Notes: generated by a model from the sequence alone, not told the origin. Shown: positions 26,301 to 37,908, counted from the stretch's first letter. The stretch is 64,000 nt of DNA from Haematococcus lacustris (GCA_030144725.1 JASKMD010000004.1:2869313-2933312); one strand, 5' to 3'. Program-made: numbers and translations.

Positions 26301-28000
26301 GCACACAGACACAGCAGCGCTGCCAAACTCCAGGCGGATGTCAAGAGCCTATGGTAGCCATTGAGCCTGAGGGGTACCATGCTGTGCCGTGCCGTGCCGT
26401 GTTGGACTGTGCTGTGCTGGGTTGCGCTGGGCTGCACTGGGCTGGGTTGTGCAGGCCAGTCACGGCAGAGGAGTCCTGTCTGTTGTCCATGCACTGATTG
26501 CTTGCTTGCTATGCCTGCAGCCACCTGGTACACAGCCCACAGCCTGGTGTGCATGTGTGTTTCCCGGTCCGCCACCCTCACCTCGCCCAGGATGGTGTTC
26601 ATCTTGGTCAGGTCGGTGTGGTGTGCAAAGCTTGACACCTGGTTGGCCAGGCTCACCACCTGGCCGGCAAAGCTGTCCTGCTCGCTGCTCATCTCCTCCT
26701 TGTACCTGCAGGCAGGCAGGCAGGCAGGCAGGTATGGTGCACCGTGCCACTGAACAGCAGGGCAGTCCAATGCCCTGCAGTGGGACCTGAACAAGGCAAG
26801 GCGTCTGTATATGTGCTGGCGGGTACCTTTCAAGCAGCCCCATGCGGTTTCTACAGCGGCTCCATGCATGGCCACATGCTGCTGCGCCTATGCCATGTGG
26901 GTGAGTGAGTGGGTGAGTGGGTGGGTGGGTGGGTGGCCAATGCCGTGCTGCCTAAAATCGCCTAAAATCGCAGCTGCATTTGGCCTCTGGGGACCTTGGA
27001 GGAAGGCAGATGGACAAGGAGTGCAACTCAGCTCTCAACCTCCAGCGGGCAGGGCAGTGGCGCACTGGGCCCAGTGGAGCTGTGCTGGTGGCCAGGTCGA
27101 GCAAGGGCACTGGCCCTAGGCAAGGAGTGCTCTAGCCTGGGCTCCAAGAAGCTGCGAGACCGAGCAGCCAAGGCCCTGGCCCAGCAGCCTATAGAACAGT
27201 AGCATGTGTGCACTGGGCACTGTCTAATCTGTTGCTTGCATACGAGCATGTGCATCATGCCAATACATACTGCCCACCTCTGAGTGGGGGATGGGACAGA
27301 AAACCAGGCAGTTGCCCGGTCTTTCAAGACTTGCAGATAACACCGCCCCTAGTTGTATGGGTACTGTGCCTCAACCTATATGTGTTGGGTGTGTGGGTGG
27401 GTGTGGGTGGGTGGGTGGTATGCACTCCAAAAGAGGGCCATGTGCGTTATCCCACACAGACAGGCCCCCCCCCCCCGTCAACTGGCCCTGTCATTCCGTC
27501 TTGGCCTTGCGTTGCTCCATGGGAGGGATGAGGGATGAGGGAGGTGCTGTGCCATGTGTGTGTAGCTCATAGCTCATAGCTCATGTGGTTGAAGAGGTTA
27601 CACGTCATCATCAGCAGCAGCAGCAGCAGTGCAGCAGCAGCAGGAGCCGCAGCAGCAGCAGCAGGAGCAGCAGCAGGAGCAGCATCAGCATCAGCATCAG
27701 CATCAGCATCAGCATCAGCATCAGCATCAGCATCAGCATCAGCATCAGCATCAGCATCAGCATCAGCATCAGCATCAGCATCAGCATCAGCATCAGCATC
27801 AGCATCAGCATCAGCATCAGCATCAGCATCAGCAGTGCAGCCAGAAGCGGCCCTCACTTGCTCTCGTCCTCCTCCAGCACAGCCAGCTGCCGCTCAGCCA
27901 GGCGCTGCAGCTTGGCCGGCCAGGCCTCCCCGGTGAACTTGTCTCTCGCCTCGTCCTCCGGCAGTAGGTGGCGCAGCGTCTCCAGCTGCTCGTACCAGGG
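20446..28000 (-). CDS. Dynein heavy chain, second half of tail and linker
   Basis: Exons: 27858-28000, 26525-26705, 26102-26287, 25548-25631, 25029-25145, 24606-24737, 24033-24167, 23521-23643, 22835-23014 ([20 protein letters not shown]), 22059-22171, 21481-21674 ([20 protein letters not shown]), 21132-21211, 20761-20869, 20446-20591 ([18 protein letters not shown]). These are hallmark segments of the dynein linker preceding AAA1, which swings to produce the power stroke. The introns are rich in arrays of CCCAT, GAGGGG and GGT and in a 20-bp minisatellite. One intron carries the Fanzor-like fragment at 27006-27202 in antisense. Confidence 0.88.
22196..22496 (+). repeat. G-rich minisatellite, about 19-20 bp unit
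   Basis: Units of GGGGAGGAGGGGCAGGCAG with small variants (GGGA, GTGA, GTAG) fill a dynein intron. Regular, but the units are contiguous and without spacers. Confidence 0.9.
23918..24023 (+). repeat. (CCCAT)n array, about 21 units
   Basis: A perfect pentamer array immediately downstream (in gene direction) of dynein exon 24033-24167, starting only about 10 nt past its donor site. Confidence 0.97.
24774..25001 (+). repeat. (GAGGGG)n array, about 38 units
   Basis: A perfect hexamer array in the dynein intron between exons 25029-25145 and 24606-24737, ending 28 nt before the former. Confidence 0.97.
25425..25523 (+). repeat. (GGT)n repeat
   Basis: An interrupted GGT run in a dynein intron, about 25 nt from the donor of exon 25548-25631. 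Confidence 0.95.
27006..27202 (+). pseudogene. Fanzor-like subfamily B, decayed 3' fragment
   Basis: The DNA matches the end of the copy at 34115-34735. A RuvC-III remnant reads [14 protein letters not shown] (RD changed to KE), followed out of frame by a match to WRPLELC and then [15 protein letters not shown] before a TAG. The tail repeats the ATGTGTGCACT...GCATGTG pattern of subfamily B and has an imperfect version of its GC hairpin near 27272-27296. It is antisense in a dynein intron. Confidence 0.65.
27676..27835 (+). repeat. (CATCAG)n array, about 26 units
   Basis: A perfect hexamer array beginning after a CAG-rich stretch (27613-27675) and ending 22 nt before dynein exon 27858-28000. 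Confidence 0.97.
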
Positions 28001-28614
28001 CTGCGCTCAGGGCCAGCAGACCAGGCAGAGGGGGAGGGGTAAGACGGGGGTAGGGCAACTGGTGTGAGGCAGGGGGGAAGGCAATGAGGGCTGAAGGTAG
28101 AGAGGATGTCAGGCAGTCAGGGTGGGAGACTTGCTCTAGGGTAGGTTCAAGGTGTGTAGGTGCGGGAGTGCGGTGACGCAAGGCTGACAGTGCGGCTTCA
28201 GGGGCAGCATTACCCGGTGTAGTGAGCCCAGGCCGTAGTAGGCCCTGCTACGTCATGCTCTCCAAAGTGTGACCAACAGGGCAGCAGAGCAGCAGCAGTC
28301 CACACCGCCCACCGCCTCGCATCGCGACCCTGGTGCAGTTTGGCCCTGTCTGCTTTGACGTGCGCATGGTTTGACATGCCATTATGACCACATGCCGTCA
28401 CCCTCTTCACAGGGAGGCCCAGGGTTGTGATCAGGCGAACAGACCAAAACTGCTGCAGTCGACTTGCTGAAAACACAGCTGAAAGGACAGTTGTCACCGC
28501 AACTGAAAGGGACAGTTGTCACAAGGCACACACCTTACGCACAACCAGCATGTCATCCCTGCAACACAGCATGTGGTCCCTGCACCACCAGCATGCTATC
28601 CTGCGTGGTCGCAC

Positions 28615-31600
28615 CTTGCTGGCCTCGATCTCCAGCATCAGCTCCATGACCTTGTTTGGCAGCGCCTCAATGTACTTGCGCTGCTCGTCCACGTCTTCCA
28701 GGCAGCTGGTCTTAGCGCGCAGCACCTTTTCAATTTCCACGAACTTTGCCGTCACCGCCGTCATCATTTTGCGCGGAACCCGCGCGCACAGCGCCTTGAG
28801 CAGGCTCACCACCTTCTCCTGCTTCTTCAGCAGCGTCTCGCGGACCTGAGACGCACGAAGCGCCACAGTCGGCGAGTCAGCAAGCGACAACTCTTGGTCG
28901 GCCAGGGTCCCGGCAAGCCTCAGCGCAGCAATAGGAGAGCGGGCTGTCGGTGAGACCGCGACAGCCTGGCAGGCCGCCCTTGCGCCAAGATGGCTGCGGG
29001 GTGGTGCTGGCGGCCTAGGCTAGGATACGGCTTGTGAGGCGTGTGGAGGACAACGGTGGTGGTATGCTGGGCTGGGACGCTGTTACTGCTACCTGGCTGA
29101 GTCATGCAGCTGGTTGCCCTCTGTCTCTGCCACCTCTCCCTTGCCCGCCCTCTGACCTACTGTGATCTGGCAGGTCACTCTCCACCCCCTGCCCAGCCCT
29201 GCCCTGGGCCCTACATTGTCCCCACCTCCCCCCAATCCCTCCCTTCCCTTCACCTTCCCCGTACCTCTACCTCCCCCCCACTACCTCCTTGCCCTTGTCC
29301 TCACCCTCACCCTTACTCTGCACCAGCCTTGCTTGAAGCTGTCAGCCTGCACCCCTGCCTTGCTTAAACTTGCCAGCCTCCCATGGGCACGTAGGGCTTA
29401 CCTTGATGCTGTTCACATGCACCAGGCCCACCGCAATGCCTGTAGGCAGCGCCTCCTGCAGCGCCTCCAACTCAGCGCTGTGCTTCTTGATCTCAGCCCG
29501 CACCTCTGCAGGTCAGCGGCAACAGAGGGGGTGGGGGGTGCGTAGGGCCAGGGGCTGGGACAGGATGGGGCCAGGAAAGGGATGGTTTACAGGCAGCAGC
29601 AAGGGTGAGGCAAGGGTGAGGCAAGGGTGAGGCAAGGGTAAGGCAAGGGTGAGGCAAGGGTGAGGCAAGGGTGAGGCAAGGGTGAGGCAAGGGTGAGGCA
29701 AGGGTGAGGCAAGAGTGAGGTGTGGACAGGAGCCAGGTGGACGTGGTAAGGAGGGAAGGCTGGCCCTATGCCCCACCCGCCAGAGTGAGCTCCTCTCCCT
29801 TAGCCTCCAGAGTGGCAATGTAAGCCTCTGGGCTCATCTTCAGCAGCTCCTCATACCTGGGGCCGCTCAGGCAACCTCTTGGTCTTAGCAGAATCCTCCT
29901 AGCAGGCTCATGGCAGTGGCAGCAGCAGCAGGGGTAGCAGCAGCAGCGGGGGCAGCAACAGAGGCAGCAGCAGCAGCCGCAGCCAGTGCAAGTGGCGTGC
30001 AGCAGCAGGGGGTCCCCTCCCTACTTGCTGTACAGGGCCAGGTAGTCGGCCACTGGCTGGACAGCGTCGCGCAGGGCGCTGGTCATTGCGTCGCGCAGCC
30101 GCACCACGCCCTCCTCCTGGGGGTGGACCGAGGCCAGCTGTGGCACTGAAGCCCAGAACAGGCCCTCCATGATGGCCGGCTCCAGCACTGGGATGCCCGA
30201 CACCTGAGACCAGCAGCCGGGCAGGCTCGGAGTCAGGGTGGGTGGCAGGCACGGGTTCAAGGGGGGTGGCACACGGGATGTCAGGGTGGCCAGCAGGCAA
30301 GGGTCCGGAGGGGGTGGCAGGCGGGGGTCAGCAGCAGCAGCAGCAGCAGCAGCAACATCAGCAGCAGGGCATACATGTGATGGTATGGGTATGTCGTGGT
30401 GCAGGCTCGCGCAGGGTCAGCGCAGCAACAGCCATGGTCAGCGCAGCCAGGGGTATGTCAAGGCAGGGCATGGCAGCAAGTGGCAGTTCCGAGGCCATGC
30501 CTGGGGTGACCTGGGCAGTTTGATGAAAGTGAATTCCTCGAGTCAAGAGCCAGCGAGCACAGCGGTGAAGAGATCGCTACCCAGAGGACATCGCTAAGGA
30601 GGGTCACACGCTGCAGGTCTAGACACTCCTACTCACTCTCGTTTGAAATGGGCCCGACTGGCAAGACTAAGACGCAGCCTGCCTCAAGGCAGGCTGAGGC
30701 AGCCCGAGACAGGGCATGGGACCAGTGGCCAGCAAAGGTGAGCCTTGCTACCTTGATCACAGCATGTTGACAGCAGTGCCTGGGTTGAGCTGGGCAGGTT
30801 GCCTACTTTGGTGACAGCGTCCGGGTCTGATCAGGACTACACAGGGCCAGGCCAGTGGCAGCGTCAGGGCAATGCCTGGGGTGCGCTGGGCTACCTTGAC
30901 CACGCCTACCTTGGTGACAGCGTGGTCGAACACCGCGGTGGCCTTGGTGATGATGGCCGCCAGGGGGGCGCTGTAGTGCAGGCGGCTGCCGTCCTTGCTC
31001 ACTTGCAGCTCCAGCAGCAGCAGCGGGGGCTTGCGGGGCGCTGACACACGGGGGGGCCCGCTGCCAGCCGCCGGGCTGTCGGACTCCACCAGGCAGGTGC
31101 TCACCACCCTGACCTGAGCATGGCGACAGCAGGACCCACTGCCGCTGTGCTGCCTTCCTGGATCGCCCTTTGGTCGCAGTGCCCTTTGGGAGTGCCCTTG
31201 GGGAGTGCCATCGCCCTTTGGTCGGAGTGCCCTTTGGTCGGAGTGCGAGAGTGAGTGACATCGCCTCCTGGGTATAAGTAGGTGTCAGCAGGTGTTAGTA
31301 GATATGAGCCTAGTGGCGCAATGCCTCCGAGGAAGCGGCCCAGTGCCGCGGAGCAAGAGCCGCTTCCGATTGAAAGCCCACGAAAACAAGGTTCCAAGGG
31401 CAAGGCTGCCAAAGCCAAGCCCGCCCCACAGCCGGGCAGGTGGCTGGACAGGGACTGCAACGCAGCGCTGAACATGCAACGCATTGGGGAGAGCAAGTGG
31501 CGCCCACTGGAGCTGTGCTACTGGCCAGACCAGGGAGCGCTGCCAGCCAAGGGCAAGGAGTACCCTGGCCTGGGGTACAAGCGGGTGCGAGGCAAGCCAC

Positions 31601-34600
31601 CCAAGGCCCAGCAGCAGCAGCCTGCTGAGGCACAGTAGTGTGTGCCCGCCCGCCCCACTTGAAGCTGTCATCAGCTTACAATTAGTGCATGTTTTGTCAT
31701 GCCAACTCTATGCATAGCCCTGTCACAGGGGTCAGGCAATGCTGTAGGTGGTAGGCGACCGTGACCATGTGTATGCCATGTATAGGCCATGTGCATGCCA
31801 TGCGATGGGAACTCCACACAGACAAAAACACTGTTTTGTAGTGGTTCACAATGAGTGTGTTCGACTGCAATGAAGGCTCAAGGTTGAGGGCGAAGGTGCT
31901 GTGCTGCCTTCCTGTGAGGGCCTTCCGTTTGCATGGATACAACCGAAGCTCGTGTGGCAATGGTGATGACCGTCATGATGACGGTCAGGTGAGGATAGTG
32001 AGGATGAGGCTGAGCCCAGCTGTTGCTTGCCCCGTGCTAATGGGGCCTTGCTGGCGGGCAGGAGGGAGGGCAGGGAGGCAGGCAAGGAAGGCAAGGAAGG
32101 TGCAAGGAAGGTGCAAGGGTGTCGCAGGTCAGCGAGGAGAAGGTAGGGGTGGGCGGGGTTGGAGCCCGGGCCGCGTAGACTCTGTTCAGGCATCTAGTGT
32201 TCAAACCAGCAGACCTACTCAGCTGTTTGGGCGCCAGCAACAGCCCCGGGGGGAGGGCAAAGCGAGGGTTCAGGCCCACCCCCTGCAGCCCTAGTTGACT
32301 CGACTAGCAGGTCCTCTCTGTTGGGGGAGTCGCTGCTGGTTACCTGCTGTGCCTGGTGCACACTGCCCTGGCCCCCCTGCCCTGCACCCCTCTAGCACAC
32401 TGTTCCGACCCCTCCAGTCCCTGCCCTGGCCTGGCCTGACCCAGCTGCTGGCCAGCTTCCCCCAGCCATTTGCTGTCACCTAGGCGCACTGACCTTGGTG
32501 CTGCAGGCTGCGGTGATGAAGGCCACGTACTTGGTCAGCGACTCCTCCAGCAGGAAGCGCAGCGTGTCCTCCATCACGAACCGGGTCAGGGTCAGGAACT
32601 TCTTGAGCTTGGAAAACTCGTAGCTGCAGGCGCCACACATACACACACACCCTCACACACCCTCACACCCACTCCACAGCTGGCTGTATTGGCTGCCTGA
32701 CCTGGTGGTGCCCATGCTGCTAGTACGGCTGCTGCTGCTGCTGGAAGTAATCATAAGGTGTGTGTAGCAGCATGGGCGTCTGGCCCACTGGCGTATGCCA
32801 GCAAGGAGAGCAGCAGAGGTGCCTGCACCGTGTCTGGCTCGTTCTGCTGGTCATCGGTGGCTGCGAGGGTGAGAGGGAGGGAAGGCAAGCTGTGGTGGGG
32901 CTGGTGGGTGGGTCGGTGGGTGTGTATGGCGCAGCCGCTCAGGGTTCAGGAGTCACCTATGATGGCTTCACATCTGCTGTGACAGCGCATCCTGGTGCGG
33001 CCACTTGGCCTTTGCCTACCAGCAACCTGGCAGTTGGGTCCTGATTTAGGCACCAGCAGCTTGGTCCTGACCCAATAGCACCTGGGCATGATGACTAACG
33101 AACCACTCCATGGCTTCATGCACAACAACTCTCACACAACGCACCTCCTCACCTCCAGCAGGCATGCACATCACGGCAGCTGCATGCAGGCCAGCACAGC
33201 AGAGGCCTGTGCAGCCTGCAGTCGCCCCCAAACCCCTACTCCGCAGCACCCACGTCTCCATGTTGGCCTCATGCAGGTTGTACCAGCCCTTGCCCACGTC
33301 CTTGAAGCTGCTCTTGATGGCGTTCTTCAGGGCCACAGACCAGGTGTCCTTCAGGTAGTTGCCCACCTGCAGCCAGCGCCAGGCAGTCAGGCAGGGCAGC
33401 CCAACCATGAGCCAGGGAGGGGCAGCGGCGCTGGGGCCCAGAGGGCTTGATAGGCGAGCGGGGAGCAAGGTGCGGTAGACCTGCGCCAGGGGGTTACTAG
33501 GAGCGGGGGACCACTAAGGGTGTGGCAGCTGCTGCTGTGCTGCGGCAAGGTGGAACAAGGGGGTGGGGCGAGGGCTTGCATAGGGCCAGATGAGGGCCAG
33601 CCAGCCAGCCAGCCAGCTAACCAACCAGCCAGATTAGCCAAAGGAAAGGGCTGACGGGAAGGTGGCCAGGCAACAGCAGCTGTAGGGGTGCAATCATGTG
33701 TTGGACCTCAAGGCACATGTGTGACCTGTATGTCACCAGTGTGACTTGACGTGTCCCGACTGCACTGGGACTTGGTAGTGGGGGCGCTGTGGGTGCATGG
33801 GTCAGGATGTGTAGGGTGAGGGGCAGGGGAGGTGCTGGCTCTTGACCCTGGCCTCCCAGCTCCCAGCCCAGCAACTGGCCTGGCTGGCTGGCTGCTCTGC
33901 CGCTTCACCTGGTCAGTGTTCTGGCTCTGGCCCTGCTCGAACTCGTCCAGGCGCAGGCTCTTGGTGTAGTGCAGGTTGAACAGGCTCATCTTCAGCACCT
34001 TGGCGCACTCCACCCGGATGCGCGCCAGCGCGCTGATCACCTGCAAGGGCGGGGTCATTTTTCTGGAATTTCATGCGCTTTGTGTCCCTTGTGTACCTTG
34101 TGTGCCATGTGCAGCTGGAGCAGGAGGCGGCCATGGTGTCCCAGCAGCGGTGGGGGACCCGCAAGCAGCTGGTGGTGTTCTTTGGCAATGCTGGCATTGG
34201 CACGCGGGGTGGGTGGGGGGCCAAGGCTGTGCAGCAGGCCTGCCGCAAGGTGGTGGAGAGGCCCAACAGTGGCAGGCCGACAGACAGGCTGCCAGGCAAG
34301 GTGGTGACTGTGGATGAGTTCCGCATCAGCAGGGTCAGCTCAGCTATGAACAGCCCCCAGCCCTGTGAGGCGGGGCTGGACCGCAGCAAGCCCACCAGGC
34401 CTGAAAGCTGGAAGCCCCAGCCAGGTCAGGTGCAGCACCGCTTGTTGCGGTCAGCCTGGAGCAAGCGATTTGAGTCGCCAGTGCGAGGCCTCATGTGGTG
34501 CCCTAAGCTGGACCAGGCTACCCCTGGGGACGTTGGCAGATGGGTGGACAGGGACTGCAACGCAGCCCTCAACATCCAGCGGGCAGGAGATAGCAAGTGG

Positions 34601-37600
34601 CGCCCACTGGAGCTGTGCAGGTGGCAACACCGAGGAGCGGCTCCTGCCAAGGGCAAGGAGTACCCAGCATTGGGCTTCAAGAAGCTGCGAGACCGAGCAC
34701 CCAAGGCCCAAGCCCAGCAGCCTGTAGCACAGTAACATGTGTGCACTAGGCAATGCTTAAGTTGTTGCTTACATCAAAGCATGTGTTTCATGCCAACATT
34801 AATCGCCCCACCCTCGTAAGGGGGTGGGGGCAGGAAATTAGGTATTGGTGCTGGCTGTTTCAGGTATATACGGCCCAAGGGTCTGACCATGACAGTTCAA
34901 GTTTCAGATCACGCAGCTCCTAGTAGTAGGGGAATGCACTGATCACCCGCATCCAGAGAGCGGGGGAGAGCATGGCTGAAGAGAGCAGGGGTGCCTGGTG
35001 TGGGCTCAGCTGGGGTGGCTGCCCCAGGTCACGGCAAACTGGATGCAGGTAGCAGTGGGTGCTGTGTTGAACCCAGGGTGTAGGTCTGGGAGCACTGCCC
35101 CAGGTCAACAAGAACAGAGTAGGCACAGCTGGGCGCAACCCCAGACGGTTCTGCCGCTGCCTGGCCCCCTTCACTCCCAGCCGCTGGCACAGTAGTGGCT
35201 TGGTGTCAGTCAGTGTGTGGCAGCTGCACCCAGTCCATGTTGCCCATGCACACTCATTGTAAAGTTTAGTAAGGTTGGGGCAGGGGTGTTCCCTGATCCC
35301 GATCCCTGACCCTGACCCTGACCTCTGGTCTGACCTCTACCTGACCACCCCGTCTGGTCTATTGCCCTGTGCTGCCTCGTACCTCAGGCTTGGTCAGCAG
35401 GGTGCGGAAGCTGTATTCGCTGAACTGATGCGGGTAGTCGTACTCAGCCACTGGGACACAGCCTTTCAGAGGCGCTGGCTGCAGGCAGGCAGCAGAGGGG
35501 GTAGGGAGGGTAAGGAGGCAAGCAGGCAGGCAGGGTGGGGATCACGGGGCAGTAGGAGGCAGGGAGGTGGGCAGGAGGTAGAGAAGGATGTACAAATAGA
35601 AAGGAGTGGGCAGGATGACAGAAAGGGCTTGTAGGCCGTCCCCCCCATAGGACCAGGGGCTGGAAGACCACAAGGGCTGGTAGGCGGTCCCCCCTACAGG
35701 GCTGGGGGCTTGATGGCCGTCCCCTTGAGGACCAGGGGCTGGGTTAATGAGGAGATGAAGAGGGGAGGCGGGGCCGAGGGTGCGCTGGAGGTGTGCCCCC
35801 TGCTTCTGTTGCTGCAGCTGTGCAGCTGTCAGCCCCACCCCTGGTAGGCATGGCCAGGAGGAGGAGGAGGAGGAGGAGGAGGGGCATACAGGGCCTAACC
35901 CTCTCCTGCCCTGTCAGCCTCAGCCCTGCTCGCCTCCTTCCCCCACCTTTGGCTCCTCTTGCTGGAACTGCTCTGTCAATGCCACCAGGGGTGCGGCACA
36001 GCCTGAGTGGCCCCTGCGCAGCGCTGCGTCAAAGGTCATCTTGTTCATGGTGCGTGTGTAGTCCACGTTCACCTCGCCGATCAGCTGGCTGGTGTCCATG
36101 AGCCGGTCCTTCAGCCGCTTGCTGTTCAGCGCGTAGCCCAGCATGCGGTTCACCTGCACACACACCACCAGGCAAAGCGTCAGGGAATGACGAGGGGCAG
36201 CAGGGGCAGCTGCAACAAGACCGACACCAGCACTGGCAGCAGGGCAGCAGCAGCAGCAGCAGCAGGGCAGTGGGTGGAGCTGGTGGTGTGGCATCAATCA
36301 GGCCCTGCTGGGGCTTGGCTCTGAGCTGCAGCCAGGCAAGCAAGCAGGCCCATAACCCAGCAGCACTGAGCGGTGGTCGGTGCTGCCAGGTCCTCTGCTG
36401 CTGCTGCTCCCCCTACAGCATGCACAGTGCCTTAGTGTGTTGATTGTGAGCTCTTGCACTGCGCTGCCCCCTGCCCTGCCCCCTGCCCTGCCCTACCCTA
36501 CCCTGCCGGGTACATACGATGCCTAGAAAGGTGCGCAGGCTGTGCTGCTGTGCCCTGGCCTGCCACCTGGCCTGGCCTGCCACCTGGCCTGGCCTGCCAC
36601 CTGGCCTGGCCTGCCACCTGGCCTGCCACCTGGCCTGGCCTGCCCCCGTGGCTCCAGCCCCTGCCCCACCTGCTCTGTGGTGAGGGGTGCCAGGTCCTCC
36701 ACCGGCATGCTGTCCACATACAGGTGATAGCGCAGCAGGGACTCAGCACGCAGCCGGCTGGCATGAGCCTCCGCATGGCGCTGCGCAAACACAAACGGAT
36801 CCTCCGCTGCAAAACACAAGTTCACGCGAGGCACCCAAAACCTGGCGCCGGGGCTGCTGTCCAGATCTGCTGCCAAGGGCATGGGCTCAGCTGCCCCTTT
36901 GTCGCCCTGCTTGTGCCCGCTGGACAGCAGCAGCACTGCGTAGTGGTTCCGGGGCTGGTCGTAGTCCAGCACCACGCAGCTGCGCCAGGAGCAGGTGCCG
37001 TCTGACTCGAGGTGGGCGACCTTGGCGGGGGTGGGAGGGGCTCCTGGGGGCGCACAGCAGCAGCGGGAGCAGGCAGCAGTGGCAGCCGCAGCAAGGGCCT
37101 GAAAGGGCCGGTGCAGCAGGGGCAGGCACGCCTGGCAGCTGCACGGGGCTGGGGCTGGCCTAAGCGGCACTGGGCTGCGCTGGGCTGGGGTCAGGCTGGG
37201 CTGGGGTTGGGCTGGGGTTGGGCTGGGCTAGGGTTGGGTTGGGGTTGGGGCTGCACTCCCCGCAAGGTTGGGTTGGGGCTGCACTGGTTGGACAATCCCA
37301 TGCCTGAAACCCGCCAAGGGGATGGCGCCCAGCAGCACTGTTGGAGGTGTGAGAGGCTCTCCAGTGAAGGGAAGTGGGTGGGTGTGGGCGAGTTGCAAGT
37401 GGCCCGGCCCCCTCACCAGGCGTCTTGGGCACCCATTGCCAGGGCAGCCTGCTCTCATAGTCTGCATTGTCAAACACCTCCAGAGCAAAGAGAGATGGGG
37501 GGGCTTTAGCGGGTAAGCCCAGATCCTGCAGCAAGCTGGCCAGGTCCTGCTGGGCATACAAACGTCGCTTCCTGGGGTCAAGTACAAAGGACAGGATGTT

Positions 37601-37908
37601 TTGCTGTCCTCACTTGCATGTACTGTTTGTATTGTCGAGCACATGGCATGTGGGGCTTGGCTGGGGAGGTGGTCTTGCCTCTGTATTTGGACTTTACGCG
37701 GTGTCTCGCCGGGTGGAGTGATGTATGGCACCATGACCTTGGGCAGGAGGTGAGCCACAGGGCCCTCCTCCACTGCTCCATCCCCCTGTTGTGTGAGCAA
37801 GAGCGCCTTAATAGTGTGCTGAACGTGAGGCGGTTGGAAGTGTGCGGAGGTGTGGATGACGGGCACACGGCCATAGACACAGCCGGATGCCCTACCGCTG
37901 CGAGCTGA
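28615..37908 (-). CDS. Dynein heavy chain, N-terminal tail
   Basis: Exons, 5' to 3': about 37693-37908 (HTSAHFQPPH ... TPRKVQIQR), 37417-37571 (KRRLYAQQDLASLLQDLGLP), 36670-37043 (VVLDYDQPRNHYAVLLL), a 27-nt microexon 36518-36544 (HSLRTFLGI), 35947-36153 (NRMLGYALNSKRLKDRLMD), 35383-35478, 33909-34040, 33250-33366, 32494-32623, 30910-31113, 30025-30203, 29777-29856, 29402-29505, 28615-28845. The tail binds other axonemal subunits. Phases join at the junctions I checked. The first intron appears to be GC-AG (donor after CAGAG). The true start codon is not identified; a Crypton lies only 250 bp upstream of the first recognised exon. Introns hold antisense Fanzor-like copies at 31321 and 34115. 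Confidence 0.82.
29609..29720 (+). repeat. 11-bp minisatellite (GGCAAGGGTGA)n
   Basis: About ten tandem units with rare variants, in the dynein intron between exons 29777-29856 and 29402-29505. Confidence 0.92.
31160..31252 (+). repeat. Degenerate repeat upstream of the 31321 element ORF
   Basis: The phrase CCCTTTGGTCGGAGTG and shorter variants recur four or five times in both perfect and shortened form. It lies between a dynein exon and the element start, and may be part of the element's 5' region. Confidence 0.6.
31273..31280 (+). promoter_or_regulatory. Possible TATA box of the 31321 element
   Basis: TATAAGTA lies 40 nt upstream of the ATG at 31321 in a GC-rich setting. The position fits a core promoter with a short leader; there is no other support. 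Confidence 0.3.
31321..31638 (+). CDS. Fanzor-like mini-protein: N-terminal NLS fused to RuvC-III end
   Basis: An uninterrupted 105-aa frame begins MPPRKRPSAAEQEPLPIESP, passes through GSKGKAAKAKPAPQPGRW, and ends with DRDCNAALNMQ, WRPLELCYW and KEYPGLGYKRVRGKPPK before TAG. Everything between the leader and the last 70 residues (RuvC-I, the VDE(H/F)R segment, cysteines) is absent. A Lys-rich KGKAAKAK-type segment occurs in the leader of the copy at 3402-6145 as well as before RuvC-III, so recombination between the two would produce this product. It cannot be a nuclease but keeps a basic nuclear-targeting segment and the intact 3' tail. It is antisense in a dynein intron. It may be a passive deletion derivative or a small expressed protein. 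Confidence 0.65.
   Translation: MPPRKRPSAAEQEPLPIESPRKQGSKGKAAKAKPAPQPGRWLDRDCNAALNMQRIGESKWRPLELCYWPDQGALPAKGKEYPGLGYKRVRGKPPKAQQQQPAEAQ
31663..31676 (+). ncRNA. Candidate fRNA hairpin, tail of the 31321 element
   Basis: AGCTG-TCAT-CAGCT lies 24 nt after the TAG. The tail then matches the 1190-1400 tail up to about 31905, giving roughly 240 bp of conserved non-coding 3' sequence (ATGCCAACTCT, GGGTCAGGCAAT, CAATGAAGGCTCAA blocks). Confidence 0.4.
34115..34735 (+). CDS. Fanzor-like subfamily B, intact C-terminal exon
   Basis: A 206-codon exon follows an apparent acceptor (TGTGCAG before 34115) and runs without stops to TAA. It carries RKQLVVFFGNAGIGTRGGWG, VVTVDEFRISRVSS (RuvC-II-type acid and [TS]xx[ST] motif), a PC and a WCP cysteine site, then GRWVDRDCNAALNIQRAGDS (RuvC-III) and KEYPALGFKKLRDRAPK. 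The linker between WCP and RD is only about 18 residues, as in typical TnpB/Fanzor proteins, unlike subfamilies A and C. Upstream intron sequence starts at about 34055; the RuvC-I exon is missing, so the copy is 5'-truncated. It is antisense in the dynein intron between exons 35383-35478 and 33909-34040. Confidence 0.7.
   Translation: MEQEAAMVSQQRWGTRKQLVVFFGNAGIGTRGGWGAKAVQQACRKVVERPNSGRPTDRLPGKVVTVDEFRISRVSSAMNSPQPCEAGLDRSKPTRPESWKPQPGQVQHRLLRSAWSKRFESPVRGLMWCPKLDQATPGDVGRWVDRDCNAALNIQRAGDSKWRPLELCRWQHRGAAPAKGKEYPALGFKKLRDRAPKAQAQQPVAQ
34806..34829 (+). ncRNA. Candidate subfamily B 3'-tail hairpin
   Basis: CCCCACCC pairs with GGGTGGGG across a short loop, about 70 nt after the TAA. The copy at 47685-47845 has the same stem (CCCACCC / GGGTGGG, 47917-47938) with a different loop, and the copy at 27006-27202 has an imperfect one. 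Conservation of stem over loop suggests RNA structure. Confidence 0.35.
34840..35382. other. Subfamily B tail and remaining dynein intron
   Basis: The phrase GGCTGTTTCAGGTAT at about 34853, then CGGCCCAAGGGTC and CAGCTCCTAGTAGTAGGGGAA (about 34914-34934), recur around the 47978-49194 insertion, so the subfamily B element extends to at least 34940. The rest is plain intron. Confidence 0.5.
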
